A stretch of DNA of 64,000 bases from Leptasterias polaris (GCA_037783415.1 JAZGTN010000022.1:4650001-4714000); one strand, 5' to 3'. Counted from the first letter of the stretch, positions 47,736-59,240 are shown. The notes: a model not told the origin generated them from the sequence alone. Program-made: numbers and translations.

Positions 47736-48382
47736 TTTGTTTTCTTTTTTTTAACTAAAATAAGTTTACTGTCATGTGAACTCAAAATTCCCTATTGATT
47801 GAACACATTTTGAAAATGGCACAAATTTTAGAAATATTAAACTTTAAATTAACGTAATTTGATATCAGATGACGTCACAATGCACAATGAAAAAAAGTAT
47901 TTGTTCATACTAAGATTTATCACACTAGTATAATTATGGTAGATCCCTAATTGTATCACACACTTCAATAGAGGGCGATGTAACATTTGGTGTAAGGGGG
48001 GTGTCTAAAGATTCAATACACTGACATAAAAAACACATTAAAAAGGTATAAATACACTGCAAAAACAGAACTACCGAACTACACGAATTTTTGAAGTTTT
48101 CACTTTAATGCATTGACTTCGACGTTGAAATGCTTTGTGGCAGGACAAACCCATTGTACTATTGTATCGTCGTCGTTGCAACCACACGCTCATTGTGTGA
48201 CACCAGCATCATATCGAAATCGACGCACCGGGAGAAAAAAAAATCTAAATATCGTAAACAAAAGCTGAGTGTATAACACTTCATCAAACTTCTATTTTAT
48301 AAGAAAATGTGCCAGGTTTATTTCTGTGTTCAGGTTTTCATTTTACCTTTCAACTGGATTGGAAATTACGTTGATTCCGTGC

Positions 48383-48456
48383 GTCGACATCTTACGTGTA
48401 CAAACGGAGTTGCAATACCAAGTCTTTCAGAAAATCAGCCACACAAATTTAAGAAC
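48383..48456. repeat. Direct repeat upstream of the THAP element
   Basis: TACGTGTACAAACGGAGTTG then CAATACCAAGTCTTTCAGAA resembles CACGTGTGCCAACGGAGCAA then CACCAAGTCGTCCAGAAAAT at 49971-50022. The pair flanks the TTAA element and suggests an older duplication into which it inserted. Confidence 0.55.
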
Positions 48457-48533
48457 ATCTAATAAAAAACAGGTGAATCTGACGCAGTGGTGCCGTCATG
48501 TTGTCAAGTTAGTTATATATGCTTTAGACTTAA

Positions 48534-49929
48534 AGGGCCTATGAAATAGATTTTTTTAATGCTGGAAACAATAAAGTATGCCTATTACAACATAATTTTT
48601 TTATATTTGATATTTTTTTTTTTTCCACAAGCCATTTTACACCATTAAAAAAATCATTTCGAAATTTAGGGGGGCCGCAGCGCCCCACCCATACCTCCTC
48701 ATTAACATAAAATCCGTGACGTAAACAAAGGCAATTCAGCAGAACGACTTGTCATACGTAACGTCATGTGTGTGTGGCCACCCGACCGCACCGCCGAGCG
48801 AACACACGGAAGGAAAACGTTCAAAACAGTTTGTCTCTCTCTTTTGGGGGTCTTGTTACGTCGATTTTAAGAAATGCCATCAAGGTGTGTTGCTGCTGGG
48901 TGTAGCAACACCACTAAAAATGGAGTTAGTGTCCATAAATTTCCAGCGGACCCAAAATTCAGACGGATATGGACGGCAAATGTGAAGCTGACCAGGGCCA
49001 AGTGGTCTGGACGGAGCGAGCAGCCTATGCTCTGCAGTGCCCACTTTGAGTCAAGTTGTTTTGAACGTGGCCTTCACAACCAGTTTGGCATAAAGTACAA
49101 GGCTATGCTGTTGCCAGATGCCGCGCCAACAATTTTTCCAGTAAGCAAGAAGGCTGGAGAAAAGGAGAAACGACCGGAGAAAAGGAGAGGTGCTTTTTGG
49201 AAGCGAGAAAAACTCAGGGTAAGTAATTTTGGCTGTATGGAAACCACCCGTGCGTGCACACAATTCACAATACCCCTCAACACCGCAGTCATGTTCTACA
49301 AACATATCGTCCTTTTTCGCATTATTGTTGACGACATCATATCTGATCTTATATTCTAATATATACATGTAGTTTTATAGAATGTATCAAAAGTCCCCTG
49401 ACTGAACACGTACTTGTTCCACTTATATTCCACCCCCCAAATATGGTTGCGTTATTGTCCATCGGTGGAGGCTTGCGCTTCGTTTCACGGTACCCTGTGA
49501 CCGGCCGGGTCGACTGTGATCAACGTGTACGGTACACACATTTCTTTCTGGTTCTGAGGTAAAGGAAGGGGAATCCTCACCTAATCCGGACATTATTTTC
49601 TTTGTTTTTGCGATTTATTCCAGTGGAGTATCAACGTACGCCTTGACGATCGACTCGACTCGGCTGTATACTTAAACTGCGCGCGCCTGGGCACCAGACC
49701 ACGACTGAGATCTCGATCTGGGAGCCGCTGCCTTTGTGTACGTCACGAACAGCGCCCTCTTGTGGCGTCTAAAATACGAAAGTTTCGGGGGGGGTATTTT
49801 TTTTATTGAATTAAAATACAAAAATGCACTCCAGACACTAAACAGTTTTTAAAAATAATTTCTTTTCATATGAACTAATTTAGTAAAGCTATAAAAAACA
49901 CACACAAAAAATACCACTTCATAGGCCCT
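48534..49929. mobile_element. TTAA-flanked Kolobok-like element carrying a THAP exon
   Basis: 1,396 bp. Ends AGGGCCTATGAA and TTCATAGGCCCT are exact inverted copies, flanked by TTAA (48530-48533 and 49930-49933). A subterminal pair, CGTGACGTAAACAAAGGC near 48715 and its near-complement GCCTTTGTGTACGTCACG near 49731, extends the symmetry. The only coding sequence recognised is the THAP exon 48874-49218. TTAA targets plus a THAP-domain transposase are hallmarks of Kolobok transposons as described in the literature. piggyBac also uses TTAA but lacks THAP. The catalytic part is missing, so the copy is an internal-deletion derivative. Confidence 0.8.
48874..49218 (+). CDS. THAP zinc-finger exon (transposase N-terminus)
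   Basis: ATG with A at -3 (TTTTAAGAAATGCC) opens 115 codons ending exactly at a consensus donor, AGG|GTAAGT, in phase 0. Residues 1-89 are a complete THAP C2CH zinc finger: Cys5, Cys10, Cys54 and His57 as metal ligands, with the conserved Pro24, Trp33, Phe58 and the closing AAPTIFP box (83-89, like AVPTIF). A Lys/Arg/Glu-rich linker follows. THAP domains bind specific DNA and form the N-terminus of P-element and Kolobok transposases and of animal THAP proteins. The exon sits within TTAA-flanked inverted ends, so a transposase origin is most likely. No catalytic exon is present downstream before the right end. Intact ligands and donor mean it could still act as an exon or be spliced to other sequence. 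Confidence 0.8.
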
Positions 49930-49962
49930 TTAAATTGTACCAATCGGACATGATGTTAAGCA

Positions 49963-50030
49963 AACAATTCACGTGTGCCAACGGAGCAACACCAAGTCGT
50001 CCAGAAAATCGGCTCGACACAAATTAAATA
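49963..50030. repeat. Direct repeat downstream of the THAP element
   Basis: Partner of 48383-48456 (see that entry). Confidence 0.55.
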
Positions 50031-51140
50031 AATATATAAGGTAAATTATAAGCTACAATTTAGTATAACTTGTACCGAGCAATGTTAAGTATTATTATCT
50101 CACGAAATTCGTGTACAATTGGTCGAAAAGAAAAATGTATATAAAACTAGACTTAAATTTTTGTTACACAACAAAAACAAGGTGTTCGGCATGACGTTCA
50201 AATATGGGATGTTACTCATTGTCAGCTTGAATACATCAATTTGGTTTTAAGCTTGACCAAGCAATTGTAATACTGAGTATACAAATCTGGTAAAACTGCA
50301 ACTTTAAGTCGAAGTCATGTTACAATTGATGACGTCTTTTATCAGGAAAACAAGCGTTAAATGTAATATATCGCGGCTTGAGCTCAATCTTGCAATTTAC
50401 TATAGGAGCACAAAAATAATGCTCCAGTACATAATATAATTAAATTGGGCCCCACGAGTGCAAAACACAACATTGCAAATTTATTGTAAATTTGCAACGT
50501 GGTTGTAGATCGTTGTTACGTTATACGCATGTTTTCTGCTAGTATTAATAAGCACACGACAATTACTTTTGTCACCTTAGTGACGAAATGCCTTATATTC
50601 AGCGTACCCTGTCACCGATTAACGTTTTACAGCAAATCAAAGCAAATTGACCACGTCATTGACCACCATCATTGATGAAAAACAATGGAAAAGTGCACGC
50701 GTGTACGCGCTACGCACGACTCAAAGTGTGTCTTTGTTGGCCAACAAAAATGCTCACATTGGTGTTTGCGTAGACTAAAACGAGCCGATCTGTCACAGAG
50801 CAAGCCAATAATGCCACAGAGCGTGGTAAAAGCATGACCATAATTTGATATAGCACCACCAGCTTTAGCAAAAGTTTTAAAAAGCACACGATCGAAAGCA
50901 TAGCATTTGATTGTTAACGAGGTTTGCATGGACGGCTGTTTTAGAGACTAACAAAGCGTATTGTCAAAAGCAGGTTGCGCGAACCTTGAACAGAGACTAG
51001 ACCACAAGCATGTTTGATGGACTTTGAACCTTGCGGATGATTTGCTCAACGTATACACACACACTACGTGATAACAAAACAGTAAACTGGTTTAGTTCGC
51101 GTAGTGTGTGTGTAGCCCGTGGTTTGACAGCGGGTCAATA
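50031..51140. other. Unassigned intronic stretch
   Basis: CAAGGTGTTCGGCATGACGT at about 50180 resembles the 5' arm of the hairpins at 53107-53198. Nothing else recognised. Confidence 0.35.
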
Positions 51141-51920
51141 AATACCCGTAATAATTGGTCAATATTTCAAATATTTGTATAAAAAAAAGGAATGACGTCA
51201 TCATGTTCTTTCTTTAGATTTACATAGTCAATATCACTGTCTTTCAACATGCCAAGTTTCAACTCAGTCGATCTTGTGGTTTTGTAAATACACGGCTTCA
51301 AAAAGTAAACCTTTAAGGCAATACCACGTGACACACGATGACGTCATCAATCTAAAACTTCACACATATGTTGTCTGCATGAAGGTCATTATGTATACCA
51401 ATTTCGAAACGATTATCTTAAACTTCGCCACAGACATCTAGGAAAAGTGCATTTTTAATTGTTTTCAACCTGCCGCTAGAGGGCGCTCTTGACTTTTATG
51501 ACGTCATTTGTCTTATTTTGTTAAACCAGACTCTTGCTCGACTATAACACCGTTAAAAAAAACTTCAAAAAGTGTGCCACTTTTAAATTACAAGGCACTT
51601 CCTGTTTCTTCCTGTTACGACCGGAAGTAGAGGTCATGTGAGGTCATGCACACGACAAAAAATAAAGACCTATATGACCTAAGTATGATCCCGCATAAAA
51701 CAACCGCCGGTCTCTTAAGTGTGATTTGTTACAGATTTTCAAAGATTAATTTATTTTTTTCTAAAAACCTTGTAAATTGACACCTGATGACGTCATCATG
51801 ACGTAAATGAAACGGTTTCGTCTCCTAATGGTTATCTAACTATGGTAGAAATTTCAAAATTATACGAGCTTGGGAAGTGTGCTTTTGTTAGCGGACAATC
51901 GCGGGGGATAAGAAGAAGAA
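51141..51920. repeat. Duplicated ~0.78-kb block, copy A
   Basis: Aligns with 52296-53060 at an offset of about 1,155 bases. Shared landmarks include AACATGCCAAGTTTCAACTC, CTGCCGCTAGAGGGCGCTCT and ACAACCGCCGGTCTC. Several TGACGTCA palindromes occur in each copy (for example at about 51195, 51341, 51500 and 51790 here). The copies are highly similar with scattered substitutions. Confidence 0.9.
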
Positions 51921-52295
51921 TAAGAAGTATTAACTAGACATAATTTTTTGTTGGAAACAAAAAAGAGGTGTTCGGTGTGACCTCGTGTTTCAAAGAAATG
52001 TTATAAACATGTCTGTGTATTAAATATTGATATACTTCTATAGAGTCTTTAGAATGGTGGTTCTAAAGATTTGACCAAACTTTTTGGATGTAACACATCC
52101 CAGTATGAGTACATGCAAAGTTTCCATTTGATCACCAAAGTTGTTCTGTACATATAGATCTTGTAAAACACTACCTTGGTGGTGACATAACATGAAAATC
52201 GATGACGTCTTGAAAACGTCACTCAACATTATATCCTTGTAGGACCTTCCAAGTCTCATGCAAAATGAAATTCGATTATAGCTTGCTTTGAACTG

Positions 52296-53060
52296 AAGAT
52301 ATGTAACAATTGGTCAAAATTTCAAAAATTTGAAGAAAAAAAAATGATGACGTCATCAAGTCGTCACTCTAGCTTTAAGTAGTCAATATCACTGTCTATC
52401 AACATGCCAAGTTTCAACTCAGTCAAACTTGTGGTTTTGTAGATACACAGCTTCAAAAAGTAAACCTTTAATGCGATACCACGTGACACATGATGACGTC
52501 ATCAATCTAAAAATTCACACATATGTTGTCTGTATGAAGGTCATTATGTATACCAATTTTGAAACGATTATCATAAACTTCACCACAGACATCTAGTAAA
52601 AGTGTATTTTTAATTGTTTTTAACCTGCCGCTAGAGGGCGCTCTTGACTTTTATGACGTCACTTGTCTTATTTTTTTAAACCAGACTCTTGCTCGACTAT
52701 AACACCGTTAAAAAAACTTGTAAAAGTGTGCCACTTTTAAATTACAAGGCACTTCCGGTTTCTTCCTATTTCGACCGGAAGTAGAGGTCATGTGAGGTCA
52801 CGCACACGATAAAAAATAAAGACCTATATGACCTAAGTATGATACCGCATAAAACAACCGCCGGTCTCCTAAGTGTGATTTGTTACAGAATTTCAAAGAT
52901 TAATAAAAAAAATTCTAAAAACCTTGTAATTTGACACCTGATGACGTCATCATGACGTAAATGAAACGGTTTCGTCTCCTACTGGTTATCTAACTATGGT
53001 AAAAATTTCAAGTTTATATGAGCTTGGGAAGTGTGCTTTTGTTAGCGGACAAGCGGCGAA
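52296..53060. repeat. Duplicated ~0.78-kb block, copy B
   Basis: Partner of 51141-51920. Both copies end at GTTAGCGGACAA followed by an AAGAAGAAG-type tract and then a GGTGTTCGG/GGTCTTCGG motif. Confidence 0.9.
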
Positions 53061-53106
53061 GAGAAGAAGATGAAGAAGTAAAAAAAAAAAAACGAACAAT
53101 AACAAG

Positions 53107-53134
53107 AGGTCTTCGGACTTTTGTCCGAACACCT
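53107..53134. repeat. Hairpin AGGTCTTCGGAC / GTCCGAACACCT
   Basis: 12-bp stem with one C/C mismatch around a TTTT loop, just after copy B. Resembles the hairpin at 53169-53198. Confidence 0.75.
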
Positions 53135-53168
53135 AAAAAGTAAGAAAAAAAACCGGAACAAAAACAAG

Positions 53169-53198
53169 AGGTGTTACGGGCTGTGTGCCCGAACACCT
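53169..53198. repeat. Hairpin AGGTGTTACGGGC / GCCCGAACACCT
   Basis: 12-bp stem with one bulged A and a TGTGT loop. Preceded by AACAAG, as is the hairpin at 53107. Confidence 0.75.
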
Positions 53199-54345
53199 AA
53201 TTAAAAGTGTAGACGATAACAAAGGCGTTTTGGATATAGAGCCGTAACCTTAATAAGCAGGTGCCCGGAAAAAGAAAAAATTGCATGCTCTCCCAGACAA
53301 CAACATCATCATCTGCGGCGTTTAAGATCAAAATGTGACGTTTAGTCATTTTCTTGCGAAATTTATTGCCCATCAGAGTACAAAGTCATTTAGGACCGGA
53401 AGTCGTAGATTCTAATATCGTAATTCGGGGTCACGTTGAAATTTGTAATAGAAATATTTTAAAGAGGTAATTGTATTAGCCGGAAAATGTCTTGTGGAAG
53501 TTATTTTTATTTTTATTTTTTTTTAAGTCTACTGGAGAAATAAATCAATAAATACTCAAAAACAAGTCTTAATATGGCAGCAGGGTTCGTCGGCTCATTA
53601 CGTATTACACCAAGATAAGTCCCCTTGATACATTGACAAATCATAGGGGAGATGTGAAACTAAAAATGTAAGGAAAAACAAAACAAAATCGCGAGTGTTG
53701 GCACACGCATTCAAACCGGGGGTCTACAACAAAAGAGGACACTAGGGTCTCCCTGTTGAGTGAAGGCCCCTGGTTGGAAAGTGTGTACAAACCAATGGGT
53801 GCTGTTGCCAAAAAGGACAAACAAAACAGGAACAATGGGAGGTCCTTGATTGCAGATGTTTAAACACTTGAGTGTGCACACATTCTCAAATATGCATCCC
53901 TGATGAGGAGACATCTTTTGTTCTTTCCTATGTCCATGTACTTAAAATCTCCCCATAGACTTTGAACCAAAACAATTATTGTGGAGCACCCGTCATTAGA
54001 ATTTCCATATGGAGACCTTTTGTTTTCCCTTTTCTGTTTTGTTCTCGGTCTCCATAAAGTACCGAATATGGGCATACATGTGTATGTGTGGGCTCACGGG
54101 ATGGCCCTTGTGGTGTCTTTTTAAACAATGGAACATTATAACCAACAGAGGAAATCTTTGTTCAACTTGGACTCCACAGAGGAACTCTTCAGAAAAATAT
54201 ATATATAATCGAGCCACAATAGCAGTACCCCAAAAACCGTAACGTTGTGTGTGTGTAGTGTACTTAAGGTGCATTATGCGAGATGCTTATACTCACGTGT
54301 GCCGTGAACGAGGTTCGAGGATTTGGACCCAAATTCATAAATCTG

Positions 54346-54446
54346 CTTAGCAGAAATCTATTTGTTTAGCAAAATATTAGCAGGGTACCAGTCGCAATAA
54401 TGTAACGGCCATTGTAATTTGGCTGGTAACCTGTTTCTGCTAAGCA
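54346..54446. mobile_element. MITE with TGCTTAGCAGAAA ends
   Basis: TGCTTAGCAGAAA at about 54352 is mirrored by TTTCTGCTAAGCA ending at about 54445. About 95 bases. TTGGCTGGTAACCTGTTTCT in its right half recurs as TTGGCTGGTAACCCGTTTTG near 45363, a possible fragment of the same family. Confidence 0.6.
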
Positions 54447-54580
54447 AGATTGTTTTCGTGCAAAGCATTTTTATTTTAGCTCGCCGCGTGTTAATTTTAT
54501 CTAGAACTGGACTTTATAAATGCTGCCATATTTGCTCTATTTTTTGTTAAATTTTTTTATTTATTTTTTATTTTTTGCAG

Positions 54581-54697
54581 GTGACAGAGGAGGAGCGAAT
54601 CTCGAGAACGGCATAAGATTTAAACGGTCGATAGAACGAAGAACAAAAAGAACTACAGGCCTGTGTAAAATCTTAGCGGATGAGTATCTTGCATGTA
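54581..54697 (+). CDS. Candidate secreted cysteine-rich protein, exon 2 (basic linker)
   Basis: 117 bases between a strong acceptor (long T-rich tract, TTTTTTGCAG) and a strong donor (TGTA|GTAAGT), phase 1 at both ends, so the exon is symmetrical. It encodes model residues 32-70: a Gly/Asn linker, RFKR at 44-47, RR at 51-52 and KR at 54-55, which are candidate furin/prohormone-convertase sites. Then comes TTGLCKILADEYLAC, which starts the cysteine domain (Cys60, Cys70). Precursor-like organisation suggests a secreted peptide or growth-factor-like product. Homology not recognised. Confidence 0.6.
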
Positions 54698-55204
54698 GTA
54701 AGTCTTTTCACTTGAGTTTTGTTTAAGTGACCACTCCGATCCCCTATTTTGTATCCACTCACAGTAATTGTGTTTTTCATGTCAATAGTCTTCAATCAAA
54801 TGAAACAAAAACATTATACATACAATTTATGTATACAATAAAACATAAGAAAAAAGGACAACAGCAGTGAAAAGGAACCTAAAATTGTTGAATAAAAAGT
54901 CAGGGGATCCCATAAAAATTGAGTAGATTTAAAGTCACAAAAATAACTTGAGCATGAAGGAAAGATGTGGAGAGAAGGAAGAATGCATACCGGTAAGTTC
55001 ACTTGATTCTCAGCTATAGAAGGTGGTGTAAGAGCTTTGAACAAAACCTGCTGTAAAGCTGGTCGAAAGAGGTGCCGTTCAGCAGAAGGTGTCACCTTTG
55101 AGCGAATGTGGGTGAGTGACTAGAGTGGACTAGACTTAACCATAGTCGGTCTAGATGTCACTCGAATGCTGTGTGGTTTGACTAGATAGTCCAACTGGAC
55201 CAAC

Positions 55205-55435
55205 CTACAATCCCGGCCAAAATGCTTGGGCCACCCATTTGCAATGTGACAATAAACATTCCCTCTCCCCTTCCCCCCGTGACAATAAACATTATCTCCC
55301 CCGTCCCCCCGCTCAATGTCGATGGGAGCGCAGACCGCGTATATAATAAGAGCCAACTATATTGAGAGCTAACATTGAAAGGGGCACGGGGCAGTGGTGC
55401 GGGGGCCCAACGAGACAAAATGGCCCGGATTGTAG
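55205..55435. mobile_element. Possible MITE, CTACAATCC ends
   Basis: CTACAATCCCGGCCAAAATG at 55205 and its near-complement ending GGCCCGGATTGTAG at 55435. The interior contains GTGACAATAAACATT twice and G/C-rich runs. Target duplication not visible. Confidence 0.5.
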
Positions 55436-56538
55436 ACCCAGAGCACTGTTTACCAGTCAACTCGTGAAGTTACGTCACTCTGTCAAGATGGCGAATAGGT
55501 TCATGACGAAGAAAGTTTTGTAAACTTTTGGAATCACACGAACGGGTAATTTGTAAAATAGTTTACCGGTACTCCATGTTTTAACAATAAATGATAAGTT
55601 GTTGCCAATAATTATGTCAATCAGTAAAACAAAACAACAACTATTGACAAAAAGTTAGTTCAAAACTGTGCAGTTTGAAGATACCGCAGTTTGTGATAAG
55701 CTCTAATACTGGGCAATGAAGTTTGACTAAATTAATCTGTTTGCGATTTCCAGCACTTATTATCACTTGATGACCAATTCCCAAGACAGATGGGCTTGGG
55801 ATGTCGCAAAACCAAGCTAGACCACATAATGTAATTACGTTATTGGATCTCCCATGTACATCTAGACAATTGTTGTCGTCAGTGTCAAGTTCTGCGTAAA
55901 CAAGCCGGCAGGGTAAATCGTCACAGTCATGTGCGTTTGTGATTGTAATTTAGAGGCACAACTTGCTCTGTGTTTCTGTTTTTTAACACACCTTTGATAC
56001 AGCTTAGGTGTACAACACAATAAATAAAATAACAACTACATTTTTATAAAAGATCCAGATTCTCTCATCATTCTGAAAGGATCAATTGAAAACCCCGTCT
56101 TTTTCATCAACAATGGAAAGAAATGCTTTTGTATTATTTAGTCTTCACACAGTTCGTGACCTTTGGCGTAACAGAGTAATTTCCCACGAGGGGGGAAATA
56201 GTGTGTTTTTATGCAGAGTTGGTGAATCTCCTTCATCACAAGATTCAGATTTGAAAGCCAAAGTGTCAAAAATACGAAAATTAATAAATTTTTATTAATA
56301 TCATAGGTTCAAGGTGTCAAATATTAAAGGTCCCGACCCATAAGGTCTGTAGCGTACATTGTCTGTGCTTGCCCAGTGCAGGAAGTTTGACCTTTCAAGC
56401 GCTGACGTCATAGGTCACATCATACTGAACGCGCAAAATATCCAAACATAGATCACAAACTTGAATTATACACATAGTATAATACCACTACGTTTTACTC
56501 CAATTATAAATCTTATCCCAAGGACCCAACATTTATTA
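55436..56538. other. Unassigned intronic stretch
   Basis: No feature recognised. Confidence 0.35.
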
Positions 56539-56540
56539 TA

Positions 56541-57788
56541 GGTTTTCTCGGTCAATTTCGGCAAATGAGCAGCCAATTTAACCACGACGCTATTCTATTT
56601 CGCGCGAAATCGAATGCTACTGAAAAGGGTCATTCGATTTCGTTTTATGACTAGTCAAATGTTCTGTTGTGTCATTCGATTTAACAAAATAATCTTTCAA
56701 TTTAACAATTCAACAAAGCAGCATTCAAATTCGCAGGAACTTTTTGAGGCGTGTGTTTAGTCATTCAAATTCATTTATGGGCAGTCATTTCGCGAATTTG
56801 TACAATCTAAAAAACGCTCTGTTAAACTTTTGTTTCCTTTCGAATGTTAAGGGCATAAATAGGGTTAACTTATTGGCACTAGTTTAACACGCATATTTCT
56901 AGAAATGGCAGCTCGTGGTCCCTACTCCCCATTCCTGAACAGCACGGAGATGGCACACTCTGCATTCAAGGCTGCAGTTAAACGCATCATTGGGTTACCT
57001 GAGTGGCAACAACGTGTCGGAGACAGACAGGCTGCCCAACAAGCAGGAATGAACATGCAGCAGTGGAGGTGCAATCTCAATCAACAAGCAGCCATTCAGA
57101 GCGTTGATGCCATCACCCAAGTGAAGTGCATGCAGTGGTACAACCATACCCAAACGTATATGCCAAGATGTCTGGCACGCCAACAGATTGATGGTTGAGG
57201 AAGAAACAACATCAACAATGAAACAAAAAATAAAAAAATTTAAACATAAAGAAACAACCCATTCAGACACAAAAACAAATTAGGTCTCGGTCAGTTAACC
57301 AAAGATCCCCCCCCAAAAAAAATTAAAAAATAAATAAAATAAAGAAGAAAACAAAGAAGAAGAAAACAAACCTCAAGGGCCCCATGTAAAGTGTACTGGA
57401 AACATAGGCCTAACTAAAGAAAATAAGGTTTGCCTGAATTAAAGTGAATTAAAGTTTATCTGTTTATTTGTATTTCTTAAGTCGTACTTATTTGAATTCT
57501 CATTTAGCGAAATTGATTGGCTCTTTACGAAATTGAAAAAAATAAATCAGTTAAAAACTCCAGTCGAACCAGCTTTGCTAAATTGAATGATGATTTAGTG
57601 TCACGAAAAAGAATGACGATATGCTAAATTGAACACAGTGCTAAAGGATTTTGAATGCCTCAATACGAAATTGAATGCCCGAATTCTGAATTTGAAACGC
57701 AGTAACAACTGCAGAGGCAAAATAGCTTTAATTCGAACGCACGAAAATGAAATCGGCTGCTCATTTGCTGAATTTGACCGAGAAAACC
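56541..57788 (+). mobile_element. TA-flanked Tc1/mariner-type element, internally deleted
   Basis: 1,248 bp. GGTTTTCTCGGTCAATTTCG and TTTGACCGAGAAAACC are the inverted ends, about 36 of 40 bases matching. TA lies at 56539-56540 and 57789-57790. Subterminal CATTCGATTT/AAATTGAATG motifs parallel those of the 20163 element. It contains the transposase remnant 56905-57198. TA target use and the DDE_3-like remnant agree with the IS630/Tc1/mariner superfamily. Confidence 0.8.
56905..57198 (+). pseudogene. C-terminal fragment of an IS630/Tc1/mariner-type (DDE_3) transposase
   Basis: The 97-residue frame begins shortly after an in-frame stop. It contains GPYSPFLNSTEMAHSAFK at residues 5-22, the PYSPxLNPxE motif that carries the third catalytic acid (Glu15 here) in DDE_3 transposases. 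The rest is a helical, Gln/Trp-rich tail. The DNA-binding domain and the first two catalytic aspartates are absent, so it cannot catalyse transposition. It lies between TA-flanked inverted ends, which supports the assignment. Confidence 0.75.
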
Positions 57789-57790
57789 TA

Positions 57791-59240
57791 TACTATTATT
57801 TTTTTGTATTTTTTGACTTATAAGGACCGGAGGTCAGATAATACCCCTCCATATTTTCCCAAATTCTTGACTGATTTGTTTGCGCTACAATTGTGTTTTA
57901 ATCTCATTTTGGGGAAAATTTGTAATTTTGTTTCAGTTTTCCCACTTAAAAATCGGTATTACTGCCTGCTTTCGGTACCCATATTGCAATACTGAGTCTT
58001 AGTTGACGATTGTATAGTATTTCTTCGCCTGCAAAGTTGGAAATTTGCATGCTCAAAATATTCCAAAACTTAATATAGGCCTATAGTTAGAACCTCTTAA
58101 TACAAAATCCAATGGCGGCCATGTTGATTTCACACAGTGTATTTAACACTATCACATGACACATCAACGCACTACCACTTTTGGGGAAACAAAATCAAAA
58201 CAAGTGGAAATTATGTTAAAGCAGACAAACACAAAAACAGTTTTTAGTGGTCCCCCCCCCCCCCCCCCCCCCATCCCCAGTCGTGATAGGGTTAGTCTCC
58301 ACGTTTTGTAGCATCAAAATGCAAAATTTGCACATCTTAGCACATACTTTTTACTGTTGCAAATTCAGACACCCTGAAAGAGCTATGGTCAAGGAATCTA
58401 GGCTAATGTGGTTTGGCATTCTTGCAAGTACCCTATTGCCATTTCTCGTACCCTTCCCTGTACTTTATTTAATAACATTACATCGTACCTGAGGAAGGCC
58501 TCTACAATTGCACGCTGTAATCAAGACGGTGCTCTCGATTCATGGCCTCACCAAAACCTTCATGTACAGCTTTACTTGAAGTTGAATGGAAACTTGCTTG
58601 TCAGTATATGAACAACGAACTGTCATGGGTCTTAACCAAGCAACTCTTTCACGAGCAGAAGTTATTATTAAATAAATAAGACAATAAACACGTATCTTCC
58701 ACTCTTTTCATTTTTTTTTTTTTACTAGTGTGCAACAACGCTTAAACTTTCACAAGTCATTTTGACTTGAATCTCCGTCTTTATAAGGTGTGAAACTAAC
58801 AATTTCATCTCTACGCAAGGACTGTCTTGCTAGTCTATCAATGCGTGCATCCTTGAGATCATTTTGAATATCTGAATGAACAGACACCCATAAAGGTTAT
58901 TTGTTTAATCTTCCTTTGTCCATTACCTGTAAAAATTGTTAAAATGATTGGGCTGTCTCAGAATCACAAACTATTGAAATATCTTTACCACTTTCCGAGC
59001 CATCGTCGATTATAAAAGACAAAGCAAATTCGTTACTTACCAATCTACTTTATAATTTTCTCGATTCCTCTCCCAATTGTTCTTTTTATCCCTTCTTCCT
59101 TTGAGTTACCGTGAAAAGGTGATGAAAAATCTTAAGTGAATGTTTATGATCAACGCATTTTTACGGCCTGTGTTGTCGTAGAAGTTTATTTTTAATAACG
59201 AAAACAGTTATTATGTAGGCAGCAGCAGCAACATCAACGA
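57791..59240. other. Unassigned intronic stretch
   Basis: Poly-C run at 58251-58272. No gene or repeat otherwise recognised. Confidence 0.35.

Larger units (their letters stand above)
41707..54580 (+). other. Intron 1 of the candidate secreted-protein gene
   Basis: 12,874 bases between a GTAAGC donor and a TTTTTTGCAG acceptor. It hosts a SINE, (GAGTAC)n tracts, a foldback element, a dispersed repeat, the THAP-bearing TTAA element, a ~0.78-kb duplication and two hairpins, each listed separately. Stretches 44150-47570 and 53200-54340 hold nothing I recognise. Confidence 0.45.
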
